The position numbers were made by a program, and so were the translations under genes. A model generated the notes under the pieces. The model searched no databases and had not been told where the DNA came from. It saw only the letters and a list, made by a program, of their open reading frames with translations. A DNA stretch of 64,000 nt from DATAES01 sp963802415 (lineage in GTDB: Bacteria; Actinomycetota; Acidimicrobiia; Acidimicrobiales; JACDCH01), in contig CAWDIH010000002.1 in NCBI GenBank assembly GCA_963802415.1, positions 806,001 to 870,000 on the forward strand, read 5' to 3'. Shown here one piece after another: positions 11,947 through 21,767 of the stretch (position 1 is the first letter of the stretch; each line of letters begins with the position of its first letter).

Positions 11947-12924
11947 TCAGCCGACCGAGTTCACGTCCTGCGCCGCAGCCTCCGGCGAAACGATGTTGAT
12001 GAGCACACCGGTGCCTTGCTCGAATCCCGTGGTCGTCGTCAAACGGGGCACGACGTGCACGTGCCAGTGGAACTGGTCGTCGAGCTGGTGGTGCGGCCCC
12101 GTGTGGAAGACGAGGTTGTACGCGACGTCGCCCATGATGTGACGCAGCCGCTCCAGGACGACGCGGAGGGCGCGCCCGATCGCGGCCACGTCGCGCGGCG
12201 CGGCGCGCTGCAGCTGCGGCTCGTGCTCCTTGGGGACGACGAGCATCTCGTACGGGGTACCGCTCCAGTACGGGCACACGGCGAGTACGCGGTCGTCGTC
12301 CAGCAGCACACGCTGGCCGGCCGACGACTCGGCGTCGACGATCGTGCACAACAGGCACGATCCTTCGAACCGCACGAACCCGGATCGCTCCTCTGCCAGG
12401 TCGCCCGGCACGAACGGCACGCCCAGCAGCTGGGCGTGCGGGTGGACGAGCGACGCGCCGGCTTCCCGTCCGTGGTTCACGATGCCGAGCGAGGCCCGCA
12501 CGTTCTGGTGGCGCGCGTGTTCCTCGAGCCGGTCCCGCAAGGCCGCCATCACGAGCCCGGCGGTGGGGTCGTCGAGATCAGCCCAGCCGTAGTCGTGCTC
12601 CGGGCACAGCACGAGCACCTCGTGGATCCCGCTCGCGGTGGCTTGCGTGAACACCGGTCCGAGATGCGTCACCCACATGGGGTCGTCGCCCGAGAACGCG
12701 GGGAACAGGTTGGGCACGACGCGGACCTGCCACCGCCCGTCGGGGCCGTACGACTCGAGCGCCGGCGGCGTCGCCTCCTCGTGGCCGGGGCAGAACGGGC
12801 ACGCACGCGCCGGGTCGGCTTCGACCGGAAGGCGGCGAGGGGCGAAGTCGACCGGACGGAGCGACCGGTCAGCTGCAATCGTGACCCACCGTCCGGTCAG
12901 CGGATTGAGCCGCAGTTGGCTCAA
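11947..12924 (-). CDS. galT: galactose-1-phosphate uridylyltransferase
   Basis: HIT-superfamily enzyme of the Leloir pathway, exchanging UMP between UDP-glucose and galactose-1-phosphate. 325 residues. The active-site HPH is at 161-163 in LVHPHAQLLG. A metal-binding CPFC (Cys42, Cys45) and a second His-rich strand FHWHVHVVPR are present. The start is a TTG (LSQLRLNP, read as Met), chosen because TACCGG lies 9 nt upstream. The rest of a galactose operon (galK, galE) is not in the window. Confidence 0.85.
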   Translation of the reverse strand: MSQLRLNPLTGRWVTIAADRSLRPVDFAPRRLPVEADPARACPFCPGHEEATPPALESYGPDGRWQVRVVPNLFPAFSGDDPMWVTHLGPVFTQATASGIHEVLVLCPEHDYGWADLDDPTAGLVMAALRDRLEEHARHQNVRASLGIVNHGREAGASLVHPHAQLLGVPFVPGDLAEERSGFVRFEGSCLLCTIVDAESSAGQRVLLDDDRVLAVCPYWSGTPYEMLVVPKEHEPQLQRAAPRDVAAIGRALRVVLERLRHIMGDVAYNLVFHTGPHHQLDDQFHWHVHVVPRLTTTTGFEQGTGVLINIVSPEAAAQDVNSVG

Positions 12925-12933
12925 CGGCTGGCT

Positions 12934-12939
12934 CCGGTA
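12934..12939 (-). promoter_or_regulatory. -10 box of galT
   Basis: TACCGG on the minus strand, 9 nt before the TTG start at 12924; one mismatch to TAnnnT. Confidence 0.3.
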
Positions 12940-12973
12940 TGCACAGCACGCAACCTACCGCCGGCGCGCACCG

Positions 12974-13734
12974 TCACACTGCCACCTCGTACACCGACAC
13001 GTGCAGGTTGTCGTCCGCCGTGAAGGGGGTCATTCGCCAATCACTCCACCGTTCGACCAACGCCAGCCCGGCAGCCGACGCCATGCTGTCGAGCTCGTCC
13101 GGCGCGAGATAACGGATCGACCACGGATGGAGCCGCACGCCCGACTCGCGCAGCTCGATGTGCTGGCCGGCGACGGTCTGCGAGGCGGCGTCATGGGTGG
13201 TGACCGTGAGCACGACGTGATCGACCGCGACCGTGCGGGCGTCGACAGAGGACGCGGGTGCGTCGGGTGCGGGAACGAATGCCTCGATGACGAGGCGTCC
13301 CTTCGGGGCCAGAACCGCGACACACGCTCGAGGCAACGCGCTTGGGCCTCAGCGGTGATCAGGTTGAAGAACGTGTTGTCTGCGGCGAACACCAACGAGC
13401 ACCGCGTCTCGGCACCACGTCGGAGCGGCGACAGATCGAGCTCGGCCATGTCCCCGACGGCGACCGGCACCCAGTCGCCGCCAGGCTTCGCGCGGAGCCT
13501 CGCCACCATCGCGGGCGACGCATCGATGCCCCAGACCTCCACACCGGAGGCCGCCAGCGGCAAGGCAAGGCGGCCACTTCCCACGCCCAACTCGAGCACG
13601 GGCCCCGGACCGGAGACTGACGCAAGTGCGGCGAGGGCAGTGACCGCGCCCTCGATGTCGCCGCGGGTGGCGTACCACTCGTCGTACACGTCGGCCATGC
13701 CGTCGCCGTAGGTCGCCGGTCCGTACCCGTCCAT
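12974..13734 (-). CDS. class I SAM-dependent methyltransferase (one frame break)
   Basis: About 253 residues after correction. The N-terminus MDGYGPATYGDGMADVYDEWY is typical of small actinobacterial methyltransferases. Motif I is VLELGVGSGRLALPLA, followed by the acidic end of strand 2 in VWGIDASPAMV. The frame breaks near 13310-13335, and sense resumes as RACVAVLAPKGRLVIEAFVP, ending in DDNLHVSVYEVAV at 12974. The substrate is unknown. It lies upstream of galT on the same strand with a 49-bp gap, and a TAGATC box is 7 nt before its start. Confidence 0.8.
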
Positions 13735-13762
13735 CGGGCCCGATCTAGCACGGGTCACCGCG

Positions 13763-13768
13763 TACCCT
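13763..13768 (+). promoter_or_regulatory. -10 box of the membrane/MoxR cluster
   Basis: TACCCT, 6 nt before the GTG at 13775. Confidence 0.5.
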
Positions 13769-13774
13769 CTCTCC

Positions 13775-14705
13775 GTGGCACCTCCGGCGCAGTCGCTCGG
13801 GCCTTGGGTGGCGCCCGGCGCGCGGACGGCGGCACCCGCGACGGCCCTCGGTGACATCGCGAGCCCGACGTCGAGCGCACCAGTCGAGCCGGCGGTTCCC
13901 CGGCCGATGCCGCTGCGACCGATGACCGCGGCCGACGTGCTCGACGGGAGCATCGCGGTCATCAAGGTCGCGCCCCGCACGATCCTGGCCATCAGCGCAG
14001 CCGTCGTGGTGCCGCTCGAGCTGCTGACCTCGTGGCTGCAGCGTGAGACGTTGAGCGACAGTGGATTGTCGGGCGCGCTCGAGCGCGGCCTCGTCGACGT
14101 CGTCGCCGCTCGTCGACGTCACGATCACAACGGTCGCCTTGTTCGTCGTGTCGGGCGTCGTGCTGTCGGTCGTCGCGGGCGCGATCGCGTATGCGATGAG
14201 CGCGTGGTATGCGGATCGCAACACCACCGCGGGCAAGGCGCTGCACGCGTCGGTCGGTCGGCTGCCGGCGCTCGGGCTGGCATGGCTGCTGGTGCACGCG
14301 ATCGAGGCGGTGGGGCTGATCGGGTTGTTCATCGGCGCGATCTTCTTGATGCCACTGTTCGTCGTGGTCGCTCCCGCGATCGTTGTCGAAGGGCTCGGTC
14401 CGTGGCGGGGCGTCCGTCGATCGATGAAGCTCACGCAGACGCGCTACGGCGCCGTGCTCGGCGTCGCCCTGCTCGTCGGCATCGTCGACCTCGTCCTCAC
14501 AGTCGCACTGACGGGCATCGGCCTCGTGTTCGAGCTCTTCGACTGGGGATGGATCGTGACCGCGGTCTGTTCGGCCGGCAGCTCACTGATCACGGTTCCG
14601 TTCGTAGCCGGCGCGGCGACGCTGCTGTATTTCGACCTGCGAGTCCGGTCCGAAGGTCTCGATCTCGAGCTCAGCGTCGCCGCGCACTTCAGCAGTGCTC
14701 GGTAG
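13775..14705 (+). CDS. multi-pass membrane protein, glycerophosphodiester phosphodiesterase membrane-domain type (one frame break)
   Basis: A Pro/Ala-rich N-terminus leads into LRPMTAADVLDGSIAVIKV, the hallmark opening of GPDPase membrane-domain-like proteins, then about six hydrophobic helices. The first helix is in one frame to about 14100; sense resumes as VDVTITTVALFVVSG and runs to FSSAR at 14705. Corrected length is about 310 residues. There is no catalytic phosphodiesterase domain. It heads a run of overlapping genes leading to the MoxR ATPase, so it may be part of that membrane complex. Confidence 0.7.
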
Positions 14706-15345
14706 CTTGCTCGCGGCTGCGCCGCCGCCCGGGGCGATCCGAGATCGCGCGGACGACATCCTGAGCCGCCCCGAGTTCCAACGGCACAAGACCCTGCTGG
14801 AACGCATCCTCGACTGGATCGGAGATCAGCTCTCTCGGTTCTCGTTCGGGATCGGCGGCGGTCCCGGCTTCGCAGGCGACCTGATCGGCCTCGTCCTGCT
14901 CGTCGGAGCGCTCGTACTCGTCGTCGTGCTCCTCCGCTCGATCCGGCGTGTCCCGCGGCGGACGGCGCCCGAGCCGGAGCTGTCGGTCGAAGAGGCGGCG
15001 CGCCGTTCGGCGTCGGACTGGCGAACTGATGCCGAGCGATTCGAGGCGGAGCAGCGGTGGCGCGAGGCGATGCGAGCCCGCTACAGGGAACTGGTCCGCA
15101 TGCTCGTGGACGACGGGGCGCTCGTGGACGTCCCGGGCCGCACCACCGGCGAGTACGAGCGCGAGCTGGCCGCGGCGCGACCCGCAGCTGCGGATGCGTT
15201 CCGCCTGTTGACTGCGCTCTTCGAGGATGTGTGGTACGGCGGGCAGCCCGCAACGGCCGAACAACAGCAGCGCTTTCGTGCGCTTGCAGCGCACGTTCGC
15301 GAGCGGACGAACGTCCACGCAACGCAGCTGGCCGGAATCCCATGA
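14695..15345 (+). CDS. DUF4129 domain-containing membrane protein
   Basis: 216 residues with a single strong transmembrane segment at about 60-80 and a cytoplasmic C-terminal DUF4129 region (RYRELVRMLVDDGALVDVPGRTTGEYERELA). In other Actinobacteria DUF4129 proteins are encoded with DUF4350, MoxR and DUF58 genes, as here. The start overlaps the previous gene by 11 nt and the stop overlaps the next start (ATGA), pointing to translational coupling. Molecular role unknown. Confidence 0.8.
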   Translation: MLGSLLAAAPPPGAIRDRADDILSRPEFQRHKTLLERILDWIGDQLSRFSFGIGGGPGFAGDLIGLVLLVGALVLVVVLLRSIRRVPRRTAPEPELSVEEAARRSASDWRTDAERFEAEQRWREAMRARYRELVRMLVDDGALVDVPGRTTGEYERELAAARPAAADAFRLLTALFEDVWYGGQPATAEQQQRFRALAAHVRERTNVHATQLAGIP

Positions 15346-16457
15346 CGGCGACGCGCCGGCCCGTCGTGATCGGCATCGCCGTCGCGATCGCCTTGGTGGT
15401 CATCGCCGTCCTTGCCGGGCAGAGCGAGTCCGAAGAAGGGGCACCGCTGTCGCCGACCTCCGCCTCACCGGACGGACTGAAGGGGCTCGTGCTGCTCATG
15501 GAGAGCTTCGGCGCGGACGTCCGCACCGATGAAACGGTGCCCGACCCGGACACGCGGCTGGCACTGCTCGCTCGCGACGGACTCGACGACCGAGACCGCG
15601 ACGACCTACGCGCTTGGGTGCGCGGCGGCGGAACCCTCGTGGTCGCGGATCCCGACTCGCCGCTGGCCGGGCCGCCGTCAGGCGACGTGGGCGGCATCGC
15701 GCTCGTCCGGGGCCATTGCGATCTCACCGGCATCGACGACGTCAACCGCATCGAGATCGGTGGTCTCGACAGCGGCAACCTCAGCGTGCTCGGCGGCAAG
15801 CGGTACCAAGTCGACGGGCAGCCGTCGTGCTTCGGTGACGGCGACGCCGCGTACGTGCTCGAACGCCGCCTCGGCTCGGGCGTCGTCATCTCCGTGGGCG
15901 GACCGAACCTGTTCGCCAACAGGTTTCTCGACAAGTCCGACAACAGCGTGCTGGCGATCCGGTTGCTGCAGCCGAATGCGCCGCAGCCGGTCGCGATCCT
16001 GGCGTCGAGCGCTCCTGGATCCGGCCGGACGACGCTGCTGGATCTCGTGCCGGACCGCGTGTTCCAGGCGTTCATCCAAGTCGGCATCGCCTTCCTGCTC
16101 TACGCGTTGTGGCGCGCGCGGCGGCTCGGCCGTCCCGTCGTCGAGCCGCAGCCGGTCGCGATCCCGGGTTCACAACTCGTGCGCGCCGTCGGGTCCCTCG
16201 AGCAGCGCACGCATGCCACCGACCTCGCCGCAGGGGCACTGCGTCACGACGTAGAGCGCCTCGCACGCCAGCGCTATGGGCTCGCGTCCGATGCGTCTCG
16301 TGCGACGGTCGCGCAGGTCGTCGCCGACCGCACCGCACTCGACCGCCAACGTGTCGAAGCCGCACTCGGCGACGCGCCCGTGGTCGACGACAACGCACTG
16401 CTGGCGTTGACGTACGAGCTCGACGCCATCCGCAAGGAGATCCTCCATGGTCGTTGA
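15342..16457 (+). CDS. DUF4350 domain-containing membrane protein
   Basis: 371 residues from the ATG at 15342. An N-terminal membrane anchor (VVIGIAVAIALVVIAVLAG) precedes a DUF4350 region (SASPDGLKGLVLLMESFGADV, then RAWVRGGGTLVVADP), which resembles a glutamine-amidotransferase-like fold. A second membrane helix follows near 250, then a helical cytoplasmic tail. The open frame extends upstream but only within the DUF4129 gene. The stop overlaps the MoxR start by 11 nt. Confidence 0.8.
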   Translation: MTATRRPVVIGIAVAIALVVIAVLAGQSESEEGAPLSPTSASPDGLKGLVLLMESFGADVRTDETVPDPDTRLALLARDGLDDRDRDDLRAWVRGGGTLVVADPDSPLAGPPSGDVGGIALVRGHCDLTGIDDVNRIEIGGLDSGNLSVLGGKRYQVDGQPSCFGDGDAAYVLERRLGSGVVISVGGPNLFANRFLDKSDNSVLAIRLLQPNAPQPVAILASSAPGSGRTTLLDLVPDRVFQAFIQVGIAFLLYALWRARRLGRPVVEPQPVAIPGSQLVRAVGSLEQRTHATDLAAGALRHDVERLARQRYGLASDASRATVAQVVADRTALDRQRVEAALGDAPVVDDNALLALTYELDAIRKEILHGR

Positions 16458-17418
16458 TCCCGAGCCGAGCCTCGACGCGCGTGGCCCGATCCTCGCCCTG
16501 CGCGACGAGGTGGCAAAGGTCGTGGTCGGCCAGGAAGGCACCTTGTCGGGCCTCGTTGCGGCCTTGCTCGTACGCGGTCACGTGCTGCTCGAGGGTGTGC
16601 CCGGCGTCGCGAAGACACTGGTCGTCAAGACGGTCGCGGCGGCACTCGATCTCGAGTTCCGCCGTGTGCAGTTCACGCCCGACTTGATGCCGTCCGACGT
16701 GATCGGCCAGACGATCCTCGATGCGCAGAGCGGGTCGTTCTCGTTCCGTCCTGGACCGGTGTTCACCAACATGCTCCTCGCCGACGAGATCAACCGCACG
16801 CCACCGAAGACACAGGCCGCACTGCTCGAGGCCATGGAGGAACGCCAGGTCTCGGTCGAAGGAGAAGCACGAGCGCTGCCCGATCCCTTCATCGTCGTTG
16901 CGACCCAGAACCCGATCGAGTACGAGGGCACCTATCCGTTGCCCGAGGCGCAGCTCGATCGCTTCTTGTTCAAGCTGCGCGTCGACTACCCGAGCTTCGA
17001 ACAGGAACAAGAGGTGGTCGCACGTCACGACGCCGGCCTCGATCCGCATGATCTTGCAGCCGCCGGTGTCGCGCCAGTGGCAAATGCGGCCGACCTTGCC
17101 GCGGCCCGCCGCGAGGTCGATGCCATCCGTGTCGAGTCGCCAGTCGTTGCTTACATCGTGCAGCTGTGCCGGGCGACGCGTGACACACCGTCGCTGGACC
17201 TTGGCGTGTCACCCCGAGGTGCGACGGCGCTGCTGCATGCGGCAAAGGCATGGGCGTGGCTGTCCGGTCGAACGTTCCTGACCCCGGACGAGGTCAAAGC
17301 GGTGGCGAAGCCGACGTTGCGTCATCGCATGCTGTTGCGGCCCGAGGCCGAGCTCGAGGGGACGACGGCGGACGGCGTGCTCGACGGCATACTCGCGTCG
17401 GTGCCCGCACCGCGCTGA
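16447..17418 (+). CDS. MoxR-family AAA+ ATPase
   Basis: 323 residues. Walker A GVPGVAKT at 50-57, Walker B LLADEINRTPPKTQAALLEAMEE and sensor 1 VVATQNPIEYEGTYPLPEAQLDRF are all intact. MoxR ATPases act as chaperones that mature partner proteins, usually with the DUF58/VWA protein encoded next door, which here starts 8 nt downstream. Length and motifs are standard. Confidence 0.93.
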   Translation: MVVDPEPSLDARGPILALRDEVAKVVVGQEGTLSGLVAALLVRGHVLLEGVPGVAKTLVVKTVAAALDLEFRRVQFTPDLMPSDVIGQTILDAQSGSFSFRPGPVFTNMLLADEINRTPPKTQAALLEAMEERQVSVEGEARALPDPFIVVATQNPIEYEGTYPLPEAQLDRFLFKLRVDYPSFEQEQEVVARHDAGLDPHDLAAAGVAPVANAADLAAARREVDAIRVESPVVAYIVQLCRATRDTPSLDLGVSPRGATALLHAAKAWAWLSGRTFLTPDEVKAVAKPTLRHRMLLRPEAELEGTTADGVLDGILASVPAPR

Positions 17419-17425
17419 TCGCCGT

Positions 17426-18736
17426 ATGCCGGTCCCGACGAAACGACTCGCGGCGGTTGCGCTGGTGCTGGCCGGCGTCCGGCTCTTGTTGCCGGACGCG
17501 CCCATCGTCCCCGGACTGTTGGTGCTCGACGGTCTCCTGTTGCTCGTCGCGATCATCGACTGGCTGCTCGCGCCTGCGCCGGGACGCATCGCGGTAGAGC
17601 GCACGATGCCGGTCGTTCTCGTCATCGACGAGCCAGGCGAGGTCGCGTGGCGCATCGCGAACCCGACCGGCCGCCGATTGCGGATCGGATTCGCCGACGA
17701 GCTCGCGCCTTCACTGCATGCCTCGGTCCGCCGAGCAACCGTGAGCGTGCCGGGAGAGGGATCGGCGATCGTTCGGACATCGATCCGGCCGTCGCGCCGC
17801 GGCCGGTTCGTACCGAGCGAGGTTGTCGTGCGCGTCTACGGCCCGATCGGTCTGGTGGCGCGGCAACGACGACGGTGGCTACCGGCCACGTTGCAGGTCC
17901 ATCCGCCGTTCCGATCGAAGGACGAGGCGGAGTTGCGCATCAACCGCGCTCGTGTGCTGGAGGTGGGTCTTCGGTCAGCGCAGGGCCGCGGTGGCGGGAC
18001 GGAGTTCGAGTCGTTGCGCGAGTACTCGACCGACGACGAGTTCCGACGTCTGGACTGGTCCGCGACTGCGCGCGCGGGAAAGCCGATCGTGCGCACGTAC
18101 CGCGCCGAGCGGAATCAGAGCGTGGTCGTGCTGCTCGACAACGGACGGCTGATGGCGGGACGGGTCGACGGCGTTCCCCGCGTCGAGCATGCGATGGACG
18201 CGGCGCTCATGCTCGCCACCGTCGCGACGCGGTTGGGCGACCGGTACGGGCTCGTGGTTTTCGACGCAGCCGTACGGACGGTGCTCGCCCCGTCGAAGTC
18301 ACGCTTCCAGGTGGGCCGCGTGACCGAGGCGTTGTTCGATATCGAGCCCGAGCTCGTCGAGACTGATTACCAGACCGCGTTCGCCGAAACCATCGTGCGC
18401 TTTCGGCGGCGCGCGCTGCTCGTCCTCATGACCGAGCTCAACGAGCAAGCGGCCGAGGAGTATCTCGTTCCGGCGCTTCCATTGATCTCGCGGAGCCACG
18501 TGATCGTGGTCGGCGCCGTACGCGATCCCGAGGTCGACCGGTGGGCCGTCGATGCGGTGGATGACGCCGACGAGGCGTATCGGCGATCGGCCGCTGTTAC
18601 CGCCATCGAGGAACGCAACCGGCTCGCGGCGCGGCTGCGAGGGTTCGGCGTGACCGTCGTCGACGCGGAGCCGGGCAAGCTCGCGCCCGACCTGGCCGAC
18701 ACCTACCTCAGGCTGAAGGCGACAGGACGGCTGTAG
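17426..18736 (+). CDS. DUF58 domain-containing protein
   Basis: 436 residues. Two hydrophobic helices occupy the first ~50 positions, then a beta-rich region. The DUF58 core follows with EFESLREYSTDDEFRRLDWSATARAGKPIVRTYRAERNQ. The C-terminal half is VWA-like (VVLLDNGRLMAG, VVFDAAVRTV). It is the likely partner of the MoxR ATPase immediately upstream. Its 3' end is overlapped by about 29 nt by the convergent SpoIIM gene if the latter is corrected for frame breaks. Confidence 0.88.
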   Translation: MPVPTKRLAAVALVLAGVRLLLPDAPIVPGLLVLDGLLLLVAIIDWLLAPAPGRIAVERTMPVVLVIDEPGEVAWRIANPTGRRLRIGFADELAPSLHASVRRATVSVPGEGSAIVRTSIRPSRRGRFVPSEVVVRVYGPIGLVARQRRRWLPATLQVHPPFRSKDEAELRINRARVLEVGLRSAQGRGGGTEFESLREYSTDDEFRRLDWSATARAGKPIVRTYRAERNQSVVVLLDNGRLMAGRVDGVPRVEHAMDAALMLATVATRLGDRYGLVVFDAAVRTVLAPSKSRFQVGRVTEALFDIEPELVETDYQTAFAETIVRFRRRALLVLMTELNEQAAEEYLVPALPLISRSHVIVVGAVRDPEVDRWAVDAVDDADEAYRRSAAVTAIEERNRLAARLRGFGVTVVDAEPGKLAPDLADTYLRLKATGRL

Positions 18737-19752
18737 GCGCCCCGGGGAGGGGTGAGGGCTCCTCGCCGAAGGTGCCGGTCAGGCCACGCGCGACCGCGTC
18801 CTGTCCCGCGCGTGACGATCCAGGTGAGGAAGACGAGCTCGACGAGCGTGCCGATACTCACGCCGCGCCAACGTCGGTAAACCGCTCGGCGTGACGAACC
18901 CTTCGATCAGCCCGGCGACCACAAAGCACAGCATCAGCCCGAGCACGATCACGACCGACCGCCGGCCCTCCTCGGCGAGCGCCACGGCGCGCGGGCGATC
19001 ACCGGGTGCGATGATCGCCCACCCGATGCGCAACCCGGCCGCGCCCGCGATCGTGACGCTGGTGAGCTCGAGCAGACCGTGCGGAAGGACCAGACCGAAG
19101 AACTTGCCGGCTTCCTGCGCATGCGCGAACAGTCCGCCGATGATCCCGACGTTGATCCCGTTCTGCACGAGGATCACTGCGGTGCCGAGACACAGAAGCA
19201 CGCCACCGGCGAACGCGAGGAACGACACCTGGATGTTGTTGATCAACACCTGCGTCGAGAACTCGGACGCGGGCTTCGACGAGTAGTAGTCCTCGAAGCG
19301 CGACTCGAGCAATGCTTCTTGCTGTTCCTTGGGGACCGCGACGTCGAGTGCCGCGTTCCGAGTTCGCAGTCCACACGCCGAACACGAGCATCGGGATGAA
19401 CATCAGCGCTGCGGATGCGGCGACGAATCGGCGGCTGTACCAGATCGCGGCTGGAAAGGTCTCGGTGAAGAAGCGCCGCAGCCCTCGCAACGACACCGGA
19501 TGGGTGCCGTACAGCGCTGCGTTGGCAGATGCGACGATGGTCGTGAGCCGCGCGGTGAGTCCGGGATCGTCGTAGTAGCTGCGCGGCGTGGGACAGCTGC
19601 GCGGCCGTTCGCTGATAGAGCGCGACGAACTCGTCGATCTCTGCCGGCGCGAGCGACCGGTTGCCCGACCGCCGGGCGCGGGCGGTGAGGTCCTCGAGCC
19701 GGCGCCACGCTCCGGCGTTGTTCACGATGAAGCGGTCGATGTCCACGGCCAT
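18708..19752 (-). CDS. stage II sporulation protein M family membrane protein (at least three frame breaks)
   Basis: Integral membrane protein of the SpoIIM/DUF95 family. The N-terminus MAVDIDRFIVNNAGAWRRLEDLTARARR is typical. Sense then moves to GLRRFFTETFPAAIWYSRRFVAASAALMFIPMLVFGVW and to FEDYYSSKPASEFSTQVLINNIQVSFLAFAGG in other frames, and near 18880 to VSIGTLVELVFLTWIVTRG. Breaks fall near 19585, 19350, 18880 and 18825. I place the stop at 18708 by following the best frame. The gene is divergent from an RDD gene, a common pairing next to MoxR/DUF58 loci; no sporulation role is implied. Confidence 0.7.
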
Positions 19753-19754
19753 CT

Positions 19755-19762
19755 GTACGGTA
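19755..19762. promoter_or_regulatory. shared bidirectional -10 region, SpoIIM/RDD
   Basis: GTACGGTA reads TACGGT on the plus strand (8 nt before the GTG at 19770) and TACCGT on the minus strand (4 nt before the ATG at 19752). The two -10 boxes are almost superimposed. Confidence 0.4.
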
Positions 19763-19769
19763 GGTGACC

Positions 19770-20586
19770 GTGGCCGTACGCATGGTCCGTCCGGAGGTGC
19801 GCGGCGTCGTCACCCCCGAAGCCGTCGTCCTCGAGTTCGAGACGGCGAGCATCCCGTCCGCGCGCTCGGCCAACTCGTCGACCTGTTCGTGCGCATCGGT
19901 CTGTTCTACGGGCTCGCGCTTTTCGCGAGCCTCGTCGGTCTCGCCGCCGGCTCGAGCGCGGTCGTCGTCATCCTGATCGTCGGGAGCTTCCTCATCCTGT
20001 TCGGCTATCCCGTCCTCTTCGAGTCGCGCTGGCAGGGCCGGACGATCGGCAAACGCATGCTCGGTCTGCGAGTCGTCACGGTGGAGGGCGCGCCGGTGGG
20101 ATTCCGCCATTCGGCGATTCGTTCCATGGTGGGGGTCGTCGACTTTCTCATCCCGCCCATCGCCGTCGTGGCAACCGTGTCGGTGCTGCTGACGCCGCGC
20201 AGCCAACGACTCGGCGACCTCTTCGCCGGCACGATCGTCCTCCGCGAGCGCACGGGCGCTGCCTTTCCGGTGCCGGTTTCGTTCCCGCCGTTGCCGGGCT
20301 ACGACGGCTATGCCCGCAGCCTGGACGTAGGCGGCATCACACCCGACCAGTACGGCGTGATCCGATCGTTCCTGCTTCGCGTCGGGCGGCTGTCTCCGGA
20401 GGCGCGGGCGCACATCGGCACACGCTCGCGAACGCTGTCGCCATCTCGATGCACCACACGCCCCCGGCCGGCGTGACACCGGAGGCCTTCCTGGTCTCGG
20501 TGGCAGCGGCGTACCAGCTGCGACTCGGTGGCCCTCCCGTGCCGCTGCCGCCGTGGGTACCGGCGTGGGGTGCTCAGACTCGTTAG
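19770..20586 (+). CDS. RDD-family membrane protein (two frame breaks)
   Basis: About 272 residues after correction. The RDD core is FYGLALFASLVGLAAGSS with the charged signature ESRWQGRTIGKRMLGLRVV and RSQRLGDLFAGTIVLRER, giving three membrane helices. The frame breaks near 19857 and again near 20420, after which sense runs as LANAVAISMHHTPPAGVTPEAF to the TAG at 20584. GTG codons lie at 19764 and 19770; I prefer 19770 because of the -10 spacing. The ligand is unknown. Confidence 0.75.
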
Positions 20587-20602
20587 CAGCTCCAGGCCCC
20601 CG

Positions 20603-20608
20603 TAGCCT
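20603..20608 (+). promoter_or_regulatory. -10 box of the cysteine desulfurase gene
   Basis: TAGCCT, 8 nt before the GTG at 20617. Confidence 0.5.
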
Positions 20609-20616
20609 TGGCGGCC

Positions 20617-21752
20617 GTGAGCACGCAGCGCTTCGTCTATCTCGACCACGCGGCGAGCACGCCCGTGCGCCCCGAAGCTGTCGAGGCGATGCTGCCCTAC
20701 CTCACAGACTCCTACGGCAACCCCTCAGGCGCGCACGCGATGGCGCGCGCTGCCGCGAGACGCCATCGACGACGTCCGCGTCGTGATGGCCGACGCGCTC
20801 GGGTTGCCGGCCGGGCGAGATCGTGTTCACCAGCGGCGGCACGGAGTCCGACAACACCGCGGTCTTCGGCTTCGCCGAGCGCGGCACGGTGGTGTGCTCC
20901 GCCGTCGAGCATCACGCCGTGCTCGATCCGGTGCACCGCCTCGGCGGCCGAGTCGTCGACGTCGGCCCGACGGCGTCATCGATCTCGGCGCCTTGGCTGC
21001 AATGCTCGACGAATCAGTGTCGCTCGTGTCGGTGATGCTCGCCAACAACGAGATCGGCACGATCCAGCCGCTGGCGGACGTCGCCGAGGTCGCTCGCGAT
21101 CTTGCGCCCAGCGCGGTGTTGCACACGGACGCGGTCCAGGCGTTTCCGTGGCTCGACGTCGCCTCGTTGGCAGCGCCCGCCGACGTGATCTCGATCAGTG
21201 CCCACAAGTTCGGCGGCCCGAAGGGGGTCGGCGTGCTCGTCGTGCGCGACGGAGTCGACCTCGTTCCGCGCCAGGTCGGTGGTGGACAGGAGCGGGAACG
21301 ACGGAGCGGGACGCAGAACGTCGCCGGCATCGTCGCGATGGGTGTCGCGGCGCGGCTCACCGCGGAGGAGCGGAAGGACGTCGTGGATCGGATCGAGCCC
21401 CGCCGTGATCGTCTCGCCGACGGTCTGCTCGCGTCGATCGACCGCGCCTACGAGAGCGGCGATCGGACGACGCAAGATCGCCGGCAACTGCCACGTGTGC
21501 TTCGACGACATCGAGAGCGAGGCGCTGCTCTACCTGCTCGAGCAGGCAGGGATCATTGCGTCGGCCGCGTCGTCGTGCGCAAGCGGTGCGCAGGATCCGT
21601 CCCATGTGCTCGCGGCCATCGGGCTGTCGCGTTCGCTCGCGGGTGGGTCGTTGCGCTTGTCATTGGGCGCGACGACGACGGACGAGGACGTCGACCGGGC
21701 CCTCGGCCTGTTGCCCGACGCGGTGGCGCGGCTGCGTCTGCTCGGCTCGTGA
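20617..21752 (+). CDS. cysteine desulfurase, NifS/IscS type (three or more frame breaks)
   Basis: PLP enzyme taking sulfur from cysteine, here probably for the MnmA encoded next. Recognisable blocks in order: FVYLDHAASTPVRPEAVEAM; GEIVFTSGGTESDNTAVFGFAE; VSVMLANNEIGTIQPLADV; the PLP lysine in ISISAHKFGGPKG; RRSGTQNVAGIVAMG; and the catalytic cysteine loop ASAASSCASGAQDPSHVL. Frame breaks fall near 20760, 20815, 20970 and 21470. Corrected length is about 378 residues, normal for the family. mnmA follows within about 15 nt, giving a sulfur donor/acceptor pair. Confidence 0.85.
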
Positions 21753-21767
21753 TAAGTTCTCGTCGCG

